From Microbacterium sp. cf332 (GTDB lineage Bacteria > Actinomycetota > Actinomycetes > Actinomycetales > Microbacteriaceae), in NCBI RefSeq assembly GCF_900102175.1, contig NZ_FNKN01000002.1, positions 124,001-188,000 of the forward strand: 64,000 nt of DNA, given 5' to 3'. Under the pieces are notes generated by a model, which was not told the DNA's origin, did no database searches, and saw only the letters and a list, made by a program, of their open reading frames with translations. Of the stretch, positions 28,945 to 36,690 are shown one piece after another; position 1 is the stretch's first letter, and the number at the start of each line of letters is the position of its first letter. The position numbers were made by a program, and so were the translations under genes.

Positions 28945-30312
28945 GTGACGCGATCCTCGACCCCCCGCACGGCCCTCGTCGTCGCGATCGCGTCGCTCGC
29001 ATCGTCCGCGGCCTTCCTCGACTCGACCATCGTCAACGTCGCCCTCCCTGCGATCGAGCGCGAGCTCGGCGGGGGCCTCGCGACCCAGCAGTGGGCGGTC
29101 GACGCCTACCTGCTGACGCTGTCGTCGCTGATCCTGCTCGCCGGTTCGGTCAGTGACTCCTACGGGCGCCTGCTCGTGCTGCGCATCGGCCTCATCGGAT
29201 TCGGCCTCGCCTCGATCGCCGTCGGGCTCGCGCAGGACCCGTTGTTCCTCATCGCAGCCCGTGCCGCGCAGGGCGCGGCCGGCGCCTTCCTCGTACCCAG
29301 CTCGCTCGCGTTGATCACCTCGCTGCTCCGGGGGCACGAGCGCTCCCGCGCGATCGGGCTGTGGACCGCGTTCACGACGGGAGCCTCGCTCGTCGGCCCC
29401 CTGCTGGGCGGGCTGTTCGTCGATCTGCTGTCGTGGCGGTACGCGTTCCTCATCAACGTCCTGCCCGTCGCGGTCACCCTGTGGCTCGTGACCCGACTGC
29501 CCGGCTACGACGAGCGCCGCGCCGACGCCGGCATCGACTGGCTCGGCGCCCTGCTCTGCACGGCCGGCCTCGGCGGCATGGTCTTCGCCCTCATCGAGCA
29601 GCCGAACCTCGGCTGGGGCTCCCCCGCCATCTGGATGCCGCTGGCAGCCGGCGTCGTGATGTTCGCGGCGTTCCTGCAGCGGCAGCGCACCGCGCAGCAT
29701 CCGATCCTGCCTCTCGCACTGTTCCGGGCACGCAACTACTGGACGGGCAACCTCGCGACCCTGTTCGTCTATGCCGCGCTGTCTCTGAACGGCTTCGTCG
29801 TCGGCGTCTACCTGCAGCAGGGCGCGGGTCTCAGCGCAACCCTCGCGGGGCTCGCGAGCCTGCCCACCACGGTGCTGCTGATCGCGCTCAGCCCTTGGGC
29901 CGGTTCGCTCGCCGAGCGGTTCGGCGGACGCCTCCTCATGACCGTGGGCCCCCTGGTCATGGCGGGCGGGGCGCTGCTGCTCCTCCTCGTCGACGACTCG
30001 TTCGACTACTGGTGGCAGGTGCTCCCCGGGCTCGTGGTGTTCGGCCTCGGCCTGGGAGCGACCGTCTCGCCGCTGACCGCGACGATCCTCGGGGCGATCG
30101 ACGCCGAACGCTCCGGTATCGCCTCGGCGGTCAACAACGCCGTCGCCCGCGTCGCGGGTCTCGTGATCATCGCGTTCCTCGCGCCGATCGTCGGCGGCGC
30201 ACTCGACCTCGACGGATTCCACCGGTCCGCCCTCGTCACCGCCGCACTCATGACGGCGGGCGGCATCATCGCGTTCACCGGCATCCGGCGCGAGCGTTCG
30301 ACGACCGCCTGA
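28945..30312 (+). CDS. MFS drug exporter, DHA2 (14-helix) family
   Basis: 455 residues. Helix 1 carries the DHA2 signature FLDSTIVNVALPAIE; helices 2-3 are joined by a GSVSDSYGRLLVLR motif A; helix 5 has TTGASLVGPLLGGLF. About 14 membrane spans fit proton-driven multidrug exporters of the EmrB/QacA type. GTG start with TAGCGT exactly six bases upstream (28933-28938), so probably leaderless. It converges on the XRE gene with two bases between stops. Confidence 0.92.
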   Translation: MTRSSTPRTALVVAIASLASSAAFLDSTIVNVALPAIERELGGGLATQQWAVDAYLLTLSSLILLAGSVSDSYGRLLVLRIGLIGFGLASIAVGLAQDPLFLIAARAAQGAAGAFLVPSSLALITSLLRGHERSRAIGLWTAFTTGASLVGPLLGGLFVDLLSWRYAFLINVLPVAVTLWLVTRLPGYDERRADAGIDWLGALLCTAGLGGMVFALIEQPNLGWGSPAIWMPLAAGVVMFAAFLQRQRTAQHPILPLALFRARNYWTGNLATLFVYAALSLNGFVVGVYLQQGAGLSATLAGLASLPTTVLLIALSPWAGSLAERFGGRLLMTVGPLVMAGGALLLLLVDDSFDYWWQVLPGLVVFGLGLGATVSPLTATILGAIDAERSGIASAVNNAVARVAGLVIIAFLAPIVGGALDLDGFHRSALVTAALMTAGGIIAFTGIRRERSTTA

Positions 30313-30314
30313 TC

Positions 30315-31166
30315 TCAGCTCGGCGAGCGCTCCGACGCGAGCGGTCCGAGCACCGCCAGCATCCGCATCTTCTCGGCCGCCTCCGAACCGGGCGCGGGCG
30401 TCAGGGTCAGCAGGGCCTGCGAGCGGTCCTCGGTGAAGAGCACCTGGCAGTCGACCTCGATCTCGCCGACCGCCGGATGCACGACGACCTTGTGGTCGGC
30501 GAAGCGCTCCGCGACCTCCTCGAGCTCCCAGAGACGTGCGAACTCCTCGCTGCGAGCACGCAGATCGGCGACGAGGCGCGCGGCCCGCGACCCCGGCCCG
30601 CCGCGGCCGGCCACCGCGCGCAGGTTCGCCACGATCGCCCGGCTCTGCCGATCGTGTTCGGACGCGGGATAGACCGCGCGCTCGGTCTCGGGACGCACGA
30701 ACCAGCACCAGGCGCCGCTGCGCTCCGCCCCCGTACGCAGCTCGCGCGGCCCGAACAGAACCCGGGCGAGATCGTTCTGGGCGAGGGTCTCGTCGAGCTC
30801 GGTGATGACGAGCGCCGGGGTGTCGCCCAGCCGGTCGAGCACGCGCTGCAGGGCGGGCGCGATGTGGTCGGCCGCACCCGACCGCTCGGGCGGCGTATGC
30901 CCGGCGAGGCGGTGCAGATGGTCGCGCTCCGAGCGCGACAGCCGCAGCGCCCGCGTCAGCGACGCGAGCATCTGCAGGCTCGGCTGCGGCCCCCGCTCCT
31001 GCTCGAGGCGCGTGTAGTAGTCCACGCTCATCAGCGCGAGCTGCGCGACCTCCTCCCGGCGCAGCCCCGAGACCCGACGGCGGGCACCCGAGGGCAGTCC
31101 GACGTCCTCCGGGCTCAGCCGCTCTCGGCGAGTACGGAGGAAACGGGCGAGAGCGGCGCGGTCCAC
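30315..31166 (-). CDS. XRE-family regulator with MmyB-like ligand domain (second copy)
   Basis: 283 residues, GTG start. HTH: ARRRVSGLRREEVAQLALMS, VDYYTRLEQERGPQPS; the MmyB-like domain has CWFVRPETERAVYPASEHDR and HPAVGEIEVDCQVLF. It aligns along its length with the regulator at 25703-26542. Divergent from an SDR gene 101 bases away, whose regulation is the likely role. CAGAAT six bases before the GTG may be the -10 of a leaderless promoter. Confidence 0.92.
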   Translation of the reverse strand: MDRAALARFLRTRRERLSPEDVGLPSGARRRVSGLRREEVAQLALMSVDYYTRLEQERGPQPSLQMLASLTRALRLSRSERDHLHRLAGHTPPERSGAADHIAPALQRVLDRLGDTPALVITELDETLAQNDLARVLFGPRELRTGAERSGAWCWFVRPETERAVYPASEHDRQSRAIVANLRAVAGRGGPGSRAARLVADLRARSEEFARLWELEEVAERFADHKVVVHPAVGEIEVDCQVLFTEDRSQALLTLTPAPGSEAAEKMRMLAVLGPLASERSPS

Positions 31167-31267
31167 CTGTCCATTCTGGTCGGGACGGCCCGCCCGAACC
31201 AGGGACCGCCACTCCCCCGTTCGGGCATGCCTGGATACCCGGCGACGCCGCGACCAGACTCATCGGC

Positions 31268-32035
31268 ATGGACATCACCGGACGCACCGTCTTCATCCCC
31301 GGCGCCACGAGCGGCATCGGCCGCGCGCTCGCCATCGCCCTCGCCGAACGCGGCAACACCGTCATCGTCGGCGGCCGCCGCCGCGAGCTTATCGACGACC
31401 TGCGCGCCGCGCACCCCGCCATCGACGGCGTCGAGATCGACACGTCGGATGCGGCGTCCATCGACCGAGCCGCCGCCGAGGTGCTCGAGCGGCATCCTGG
31501 GCTCGACGTGCTCATCACGATGGCGGGCGTCATGGCCGCCGAGGACTGGACCTCGCCGGCCGGCTTCGTCGAGACCGCGGAGCGCACCGTCACGACGAAC
31601 CTGCTCGGCCCGATCCGCCTGATCGGCGCCTTCATCGAGCACCTGCTCACGCGTCCCGCTGCGACGATCATGACCGTCTCGTCGGGCCTGGCCTTCGCGC
31701 CGCTGCGCGTCACGCCGACGTACAACGCCACGAAGGCGGCGATCCACATGCTCAGCGAGTCCCTGCGTCTGCAATACGCGGACACGCCCGTCTCGATCGT
31801 CGAGCTCGTGCCCCCGGCCGTGCAGACCGACCTCATGCCCGGCCACGCGGAGAACCCCCACGCGCAGCCGCTCGACGACTACATCGCCGAAGTGGTCGCC
31901 ATCCTCGAACGGGATGCCGATGTGCGTGAGGTGCTCGTCGAGCGGGTGACGTTCCTGCGCCACGGCGAGGCACGCGGCGACTACGCCGACGTCGTCCGCG
32001 CACTCAACGCGAGCGACCCGCACGCGCAGCGGTGA
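31268..32035 (+). CDS. SDR family oxidoreductase (DltE-like)
   Basis: 255 residues. TGxxxGIG cofactor motif as PGATSGIGRALAIALAERG, the family NAG replaced by MAGVM, catalytic Ser in MTVSSGLAFAPL and Y-x3-K in TYNATKAAIHMLSESL. The arrangement resembles DltE-type SDRs. Divergent from the MmyB-type regulator. CAGACT seven bases before the ATG may serve as -10. Substrate unknown. Confidence 0.9.
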   Translation: MDITGRTVFIPGATSGIGRALAIALAERGNTVIVGGRRRELIDDLRAAHPAIDGVEIDTSDAASIDRAAAEVLERHPGLDVLITMAGVMAAEDWTSPAGFVETAERTVTTNLLGPIRLIGAFIEHLLTRPAATIMTVSSGLAFAPLRVTPTYNATKAAIHMLSESLRLQYADTPVSIVELVPPAVQTDLMPGHAENPHAQPLDDYIAEVVAILERDADVREVLVERVTFLRHGEARGDYADVVRALNASDPHAQR

Positions 32036-32078
32036 GGGGGCGCTGGCAGCTCATAACCTCCCCTGCCAGACTGAGGTC

Positions 32079-33035
32079 ATGAGCGCGATCGAGAACTCCA
32101 AACTCACCGTCGTCGGCGCGGGCGCCGTCGGATCCAGCGTCGCTTACGCGGCCCTCATCCGGGGATCGGCCCGCCACGTGGCGCTGTACGACATCGCCAC
32201 CGAGAAGACCGAGGCCGAGGTGCTCGACCTCGCCCACGGCGCCCAGTTCACGGGGTCGAGCGACATCATCGGCGGCTCCGACATCTCGGTCGCCGAGGGC
32301 TCGCACGTCGTCGTGATCACCGCGGGCGCCAAGCAGAAGCCGGGCCAGACGCGCACCGAGCTCGCCGGGGTCAACGCGGGCATCATCGCCTCGATGATGC
32401 CGAAGCTGCTCGAGGTCGCGCCCAACGCGACGTTCGTGATCGTCACGAACCCGTGCGACGTGCTGACGGTGCTCGCCCAGGAGGCGACCGACCTGCCGCC
32501 GGAGCGCATCTTCGCCTCGGGCACGGTGCTCGACACCTCGCGCCTGCGCTGGAAGATCGCCCGGCGCGCGGGCGTGTCGATCTCGAGCGTGCACGCCTAC
32601 ATCGTCGGAGAGCACGGCGACACCGAGTTCCCGCTCTGGTCGCACGCCACGATCGGCACCGTCCCGATCCTCGACTGGGTGCCGCTCGACGGGCAGCCGA
32701 AGTTCACCACCGAGGAGCTCGACCAGATCGCGATCGACGTGCGCGACGCCGCGTACAAGGTGATCCAGGGCAAGGGCGCGACGAACTACGCGATCGGCCT
32801 CTCGAGCGCCCGCATCGTCGAGGCGATCCTGCGCGACGAGGACGCGGTGCTGCCCGTGTCGACGGTGCTGCGCGACTTCCACGGCGTCGACGGCATGGCC
32901 CTGTCGGTGCCGTCGGTCGTCAACCGCCGCGGCGCCTTCCCCGTGCGGGAGATCGAGTTCTCGGAGCGCGAGCTCGAGCTGTTCCGCCACTCCGCCAGCG
33001 CGCTCGGCGAGGTCGCGGCCTCCCTGCGCGGCTGA
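32079..33035 (+). CDS. ldh: L-lactate dehydrogenase
   Basis: 318 residues. NAD-binding VVGAGAVGSSVAYAAL, ALYDIATEKTEAE with the NAD-selecting Asp, the TAGAKQKPGQTR active-site loop carrying Gln (lactate rather than malate specificity) and Arg, the DTSRLR motif and catalytic His in VGEHGDTEF. Reduces pyruvate to L-lactate with NADH in the cytoplasm. A hairpin follows at 33044-33066. It follows the SDR gene by 43 bases but the genes are not obviously related. Confidence 0.96.
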   Translation: MSAIENSKLTVVGAGAVGSSVAYAALIRGSARHVALYDIATEKTEAEVLDLAHGAQFTGSSDIIGGSDISVAEGSHVVVITAGAKQKPGQTRTELAGVNAGIIASMMPKLLEVAPNATFVIVTNPCDVLTVLAQEATDLPPERIFASGTVLDTSRLRWKIARRAGVSISSVHAYIVGEHGDTEFPLWSHATIGTVPILDWVPLDGQPKFTTEELDQIAIDVRDAAYKVIQGKGATNYAIGLSSARIVEAILRDEDAVLPVSTVLRDFHGVDGMALSVPSVVNRRGAFPVREIEFSERELELFRHSASALGEVAASLRG

Positions 33036-33043
33036 CGGCTCGC

Positions 33044-33066
33044 GCCCCGTGCTCGCAGCACGGGGC
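33044..33066 (+). terminator. hairpin terminator after ldh
   Basis: Perfect 10-bp stem GCCCCGTGCT / AGCACGGGGC with a 3-nt loop, nine bases after the ldh stop. No U tract follows. The remaining bases up to radA hold its -10 (TACCCT, 33184-33189) and no gene. Confidence 0.75.
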
Positions 33067-33195
33067 GATGACACGCGTGTCGGACCGGCGGGGCCGGTGT
33101 CGTCCCGGCTGACCGGGGATGCGGCATCCGCACCGCCGGCCCGACGTCGGTGGCGGCGAGCCGGCGATGTCGGGGGTCGCGCCTACCCTGGACGC

Positions 33196-34560
33196 ATGGC
33201 CTCTCGTCGTCCCTCTCCCACCACGGCCTTCAAGTGCACCGAGTGCGGATGGACGACGGCGAAGTGGGTCGGCCGCTGCGGCGAATGCCAGCAGTGGGGC
33301 ACCGTGGTCGAGGCGGCGACGCAGACCGGACTCACCTCGACCGTCACGGCCGTCAGCCCCGGCGCCGCGCGCGCGGCGCGGCCGATCACCGAGATCGACA
33401 CGACCGAGGCCCCGCGGCGCTCGAGCGGGGTCGGTGAGTTCGACCGCGTGCTCGGCGGCGGCGTCGTCCCGGGGGCGGCGATCCTGTTGTCGGGCGAGCC
33501 CGGCGTCGGCAAGTCGACCCTCCTGCTCGAGGTCGCGGCGCAGTCGGCCCGCTCCGGCCGGCGCGTGCTCTACGTCAGCGCCGAGGAGTCGCTCGGCCAG
33601 GTGCGGCTGCGGGCCGAACGCACGGGCGCGCTGCACGACGCGCTCTACCTGGCGAGCGAGACCGACCTCGCGACCGTGCTCGGCCACGTCGACGAGGTGC
33701 GGCCCGAGCTGCTGATCGTCGACTCGGTGCAGACGGTGTCGTCGTCCCTCTCCGACGGGGTCGCAGGGCAGCCCAGTCAGGTGCGCGAGGTGGCGTCGAC
33801 GCTGATCCGGGTGGCGAAGGAGCGCGATCTGCCCGTGCTCATCGTCGGCCACGTCACGAAAGACGGCTCGATCGCCGGACCACGCGTGCTCGAGCACCTC
33901 GTCGACGTCGTCTGCCAGTTCGAGGGCGACCGGCAGACCTCGCTGCGCTTCGTCCGGGCGTTGAAGAACCGCTTCGGCCCCACCGACGAGGTCGGATGCT
34001 TCGACATGACCGGCGACGGCATCGCCGAGGTGCCCGACCCGAGCGCCCTGTTCCTGGGGCACGGCGACCCCGTGCCCGGCACATGCGTCACGATCGCGCT
34101 CGAGGGGCGGCGGGCGCTGCCCGTCGAGGTCCAGGCGCTGACCCTCAAGACCGGCGCCCCCAACCCCCGCCGGGTGGTCAGCGGTGTCGACAGTGCGCGG
34201 GTCGCGATGATCCTCGCGGTGCTCGAGAAGCGCGGGGTCGCGGTCACGAGCGACCAGGACGTGTACGTCTCGACCGTCGGCGGGGTACGCCTCGTCGAGC
34301 CGGCGGCCGACCTCGCCATCGCCATCGCCGTCGCCGGTGCCGTCGGGGGCAAGGCGGTGTCGCGCCAGGTCGCCGCGTTCGGCGAGCTGAGTCTCGCCGG
34401 CGAGATCCGTCCCGTCACGCAGTCGAGCCAGCGTCAGTCCGAGGCCAAGCGGATGGGATACCGCGCAGTGGTCGACGCCTCGTCGCGCACGATCGGCGGC
34501 GCCATGCGCGACCTGCAGGTCCGCCAGCCCGCCGCATCCGCCACCGACGCGGGCTTCTGA
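33196..34560 (+). CDS. radA: DNA repair protein RadA
   Basis: 454 residues. N-terminal four-cysteine zinc finger (Cys14, 17, 28, 31), RecA-like ATPase with Walker A GEPGVGKST near residue 100, the RadA-specific KNRFG motif near residue 257, and a Lon-like C-terminal domain (FGELSLAGEIRPV). It drives branch migration during recombination and repair. TACCCT exactly six bases before the ATG supports this start and a leaderless transcript. Confidence 0.97.
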   Translation: MASRRPSPTTAFKCTECGWTTAKWVGRCGECQQWGTVVEAATQTGLTSTVTAVSPGAARAARPITEIDTTEAPRRSSGVGEFDRVLGGGVVPGAAILLSGEPGVGKSTLLLEVAAQSARSGRRVLYVSAEESLGQVRLRAERTGALHDALYLASETDLATVLGHVDEVRPELLIVDSVQTVSSSLSDGVAGQPSQVREVASTLIRVAKERDLPVLIVGHVTKDGSIAGPRVLEHLVDVVCQFEGDRQTSLRFVRALKNRFGPTDEVGCFDMTGDGIAEVPDPSALFLGHGDPVPGTCVTIALEGRRALPVEVQALTLKTGAPNPRRVVSGVDSARVAMILAVLEKRGVAVTSDQDVYVSTVGGVRLVEPAADLAIAIAVAGAVGGKAVSRQVAAFGELSLAGEIRPVTQSSQRQSEAKRMGYRAVVDASSRTIGGAMRDLQVRQPAASATDAGF

Positions 34561-34673
34561 CCCGCCCGGTCGGCTCGCGCACCCGTTCACCTGGCAGCTC
34601 GCGCCCTGACGACGGCGTTGAAGCGGCGCGAAGCGCCAACTCAAGCTCGCAGCACCAGCGCCCGACCCGAAGC

Positions 34674-35081
34674 TCAGGCGTCGAGAGCAGCGATGACGTC
34701 GGCGGGTGCGGCCTGCATGGGATGCGGGCCCGCGATGTCGAAGAAGACGGTGGTGATCTCCGCTTCGTGCACGCCCAGGAACGCCCGCAGCCCGCCCGGC
34801 GACTGCAGGGCCACGTGGGAGGGCAGCGCCTCGGGCTTGTTCGCCGCGTCGCTGAACAGCAGAAGCGCGACGTCGCCGGAGTTCGGGTCGCGGTACGTCC
34901 AGATCTCGCCGACGTCACGCGGGTCGTCGCGGTCGCCGGCGCGCATGAGCGGGACCACGGTCGGTCCATGACGCAGCGCGAAGGCGAGAGCGGCCATGTC
35001 CTGCGTCTGCAGTGCATCCGCGAGCTGCGGGTTGCGGAACTCGGGCACCGGCTTCTTCGCGCCGCGCTTCTTTCCAGCCAT
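34674..35081 (-). CDS. conserved hypothetical protein, possibly SseB-like
   Basis: 135 residues. A basic N-terminus (MAGKKRGAKKPVPEFRNPQL) is followed by a mixed fold containing VVPLMRAGDR, YRDPNSGDVALLLFSDAANK and LHVGV-like segments, broadly like SseB N-terminal domains, but I am not certain. The ATG at 35081 is chosen over the adjacent GTG because TAGGCT lies exactly six bases before it (35088-35093). Function unknown. Confidence 0.65.
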   Translation of the reverse strand: MAGKKRGAKKPVPEFRNPQLADALQTQDMAALAFALRHGPTVVPLMRAGDRDDPRDVGEIWTYRDPNSGDVALLLFSDAANKPEALPSHVALQSPGGLRAFLGVHEAEITTVFFDIAGPHPMQAAPADVIAALDA

Positions 35082-35383
35082 CACCTCAGCCTAGAAGACG
35101 CGGGGCCGGCTCCCGCAGTCGCGTCCGCAGCTCGCGCAGTTCCGCGACAGACGAGAAGGGGCCCTCTCGAACTCTTCATTGGGGACTGAGGAAATCGAGA
35201 GGGCCCATCGCTCACCGGAGCTGGGGATCCGTCGTCGCGATTCTGGGGGGTTTCACGACATCTCACTGCTGGGGACAGCGGATATATCTCCGGGAGCTGA
35301 CACAAGGTTACGACTGCGCTGGGCGCCTGTCGCCCCCTCACAAGTGAGAAAAGTCTCACCCTGCAGCATCCGCCGGTCGCGGC
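35082..35383. other. gene-free, structured intergenic stretch
   Basis: No credible gene. Contains a perfect 12-bp inverted repeat GGGCCCTCTCGA / TCGAGAGGGCCC (35159-35170 and 35195-35206) with a 24-nt loop, a second stem GTGAGA-N4-TCTCAC near 35345-35360, and three versions of CTGGGGA(C/T). It is visibly less GC-rich than its surroundings. It may hold the terminator of the gene at 35384-36064, the promoter of the gene at 34674-35081, or a small RNA. Confidence 0.5.
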
Positions 35384-36064
35384 TCACTGCAGGACGAACT
35401 GACGCTCCTGCTGTGCGGCGAGGCCACCGATCTCGACGGCGAGGTTGAAGTAGCCGGCGGGTGCCGTGGGGCGGTCGCCGTCGCAGCTGTCGACCGACGA
35501 GCGTGTGCGATCCCAGGTGATCGGCGTCACGCTCGACACCGTCTGACCGGGATCGATCTGCACGACCTGATCGCTCGACTCGCTCTGGCAGTCCGTCGAG
35601 CGCCACCAGACGTCGGGTCCGCTCGAGACCGTCAGCTTCTGCGTCGCCGTGCCCACGTTGAGCAGGCACGCGGAGTCACCCGAGTTCGTGAGCGAGATCG
35701 ACAGCTGCGGCAGCTGGCCGGCGTCGTACGTCTCCTGGTCGGTCACGGCCGACACCTGCACCGATCGCGCCGAGCACGCTTCGACCTCTTCGGCCTCCGC
35801 ATCGGCCGGAGGCTGCGTCGCGCCCGATGACGCCGAGGGGGATGCCGCGTCGTCCGAGGCCGTCGCCGAGGGAGAAGCGGGCGCCGCCGGGGTATCGGTC
35901 GAGGCCGCGGGCTGCGGTTGCCCGGACGCGGCCGACCCTTCCCAGGGCCGCCAGAAGGCGAGCACGACGACCGCGACGACCACGAGCACCGCGAGGAGCA
36001 GCACGAGACGTCGGCGGCGGTAGACCGCGGGCGACGGTCGGCGGCGGGGCGGCGTGTCGGTCAT
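35384..36064 (-). CDS. membrane-anchored extracytoplasmic protein, unknown
   Basis: 226 residues. A short cytoplasmic arginine-rich start, one membrane span at about 20-39 (LVLLLAVLVVVAVVVLAFW), a Ser/Pro/Ala-rich linker to about residue 95, then a beta-rich domain with four cysteines (EACSARSVQ, DSACLLNVG, STDCQSES, DSCDGDRP) that could form two disulfides. The domain SISLTNSGDSACLLNVGT looks like an immunoglobulin-type or DUF4232-like fold. TACCCT six bases before the ATG (36071-36076) suggests a leaderless start. Confidence 0.75.
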   Translation of the reverse strand: MTDTPPRRRPSPAVYRRRRLVLLLAVLVVVAVVVLAFWRPWEGSAASGQPQPAASTDTPAAPASPSATASDDAASPSASSGATQPPADAEAEEVEACSARSVQVSAVTDQETYDAGQLPQLSISLTNSGDSACLLNVGTATQKLTVSSGPDVWWRSTDCQSESSDQVVQIDPGQTVSSVTPITWDRTRSSVDSCDGDRPTAPAGYFNLAVEIGGLAAQQERQFVLQ

Positions 36065-36109
36065 GAGCCCAGGGTAGGCCGACGCCCGGATGCCGCCGGG
36101 GCGGCACGC

Positions 36110-36622
36110 CTACAGGTGCTTGAGCATCCGGGTGTTGCCCAGGGTGTTCGGCTTGACGTGGGCGAGATCGAGGAATTCCGCGATGCCCTCGTCGGGGCTG
36201 CGGAGCAGCTGCGAGTACACGTCGGCGTCGACGACCTGCTCACCGATCGCCTCGAACCCACGCCGCGCGAAGAAGTCAACCTCGAAGGTGAGGCAGAACA
36301 GCCGCGAGAGCCCCAGCTCGCGCGCGCCCTGCTCGAGCCGGTCGACGATCGCCCCGCCGACACCGCGATGCAGCCACTCGTCGACGACGATGAGCGTGCG
36401 CACCTCGCCCAGGTCCTCCCACATGACGTGCAGCGCGCCGCATCCGACGAGCTTGCCGTCAGCCTCGGCGACGACGAACTCCTGCACCGACTCGAAGAGC
36501 ACGACCAGGTCCTTGCCGAGCAGGATGCGGCGCTGGACCCACGGCTCGAGCATCTCGCGGATGCCGCGGACGTCGCTCGCACGTGCAGGGCGGACGACGA
36601 AGGCCGGGGCGTCGGAGGTCAC
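36110..36622 (-). CDS. GNAT N-acetyltransferase (amino-acid N-acetyltransferase-like)
   Basis: 170 residues. GNAT fold with VVRPARASDVRGIREMLEPW at the start, GCGALHVMWEDLGEVRTLIV as beta-strands 3-4 and an acetyl-CoA loop region DEWLHRGVGGAIVDRLEQGA. The pattern resembles the ArgA/NAGS-type GNAT of actinobacteria, so arginine biosynthesis is possible but not shown by context. GTG start with TATCGT exactly six bases upstream (36629-36634). Divergent from the ATP-grasp gene. Confidence 0.85.
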   Translation of the reverse strand: MTSDAPAFVVRPARASDVRGIREMLEPWVQRRILLGKDLVVLFESVQEFVVAEADGKLVGCGALHVMWEDLGEVRTLIVVDEWLHRGVGGAIVDRLEQGARELGLSRLFCLTFEVDFFARRGFEAIGEQVVDADVYSQLLRSPDEGIAEFLDLAHVKPNTLGNTRMLKHL

Positions 36623-36690
36623 GCCTCAACGATAGTCCGCGCCGGTAGTGTTACCTCAGCCCGAGATCCCTCCCTCTTTGGAGTGCCGAC

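Noticed and set aside
28825..31836. 1003-codon minus-strand open frame
   Set aside because: Antisense to the DHA2 exporter and the second SDR gene, and out of frame over the XRE gene and part of the tRNA; no coherent domain.
35082..35383. Known riboswitch (c-di-AMP or similar)
   Set aside because: Core conserved segments could not be matched by eye, so it is left as an unassigned structured region.
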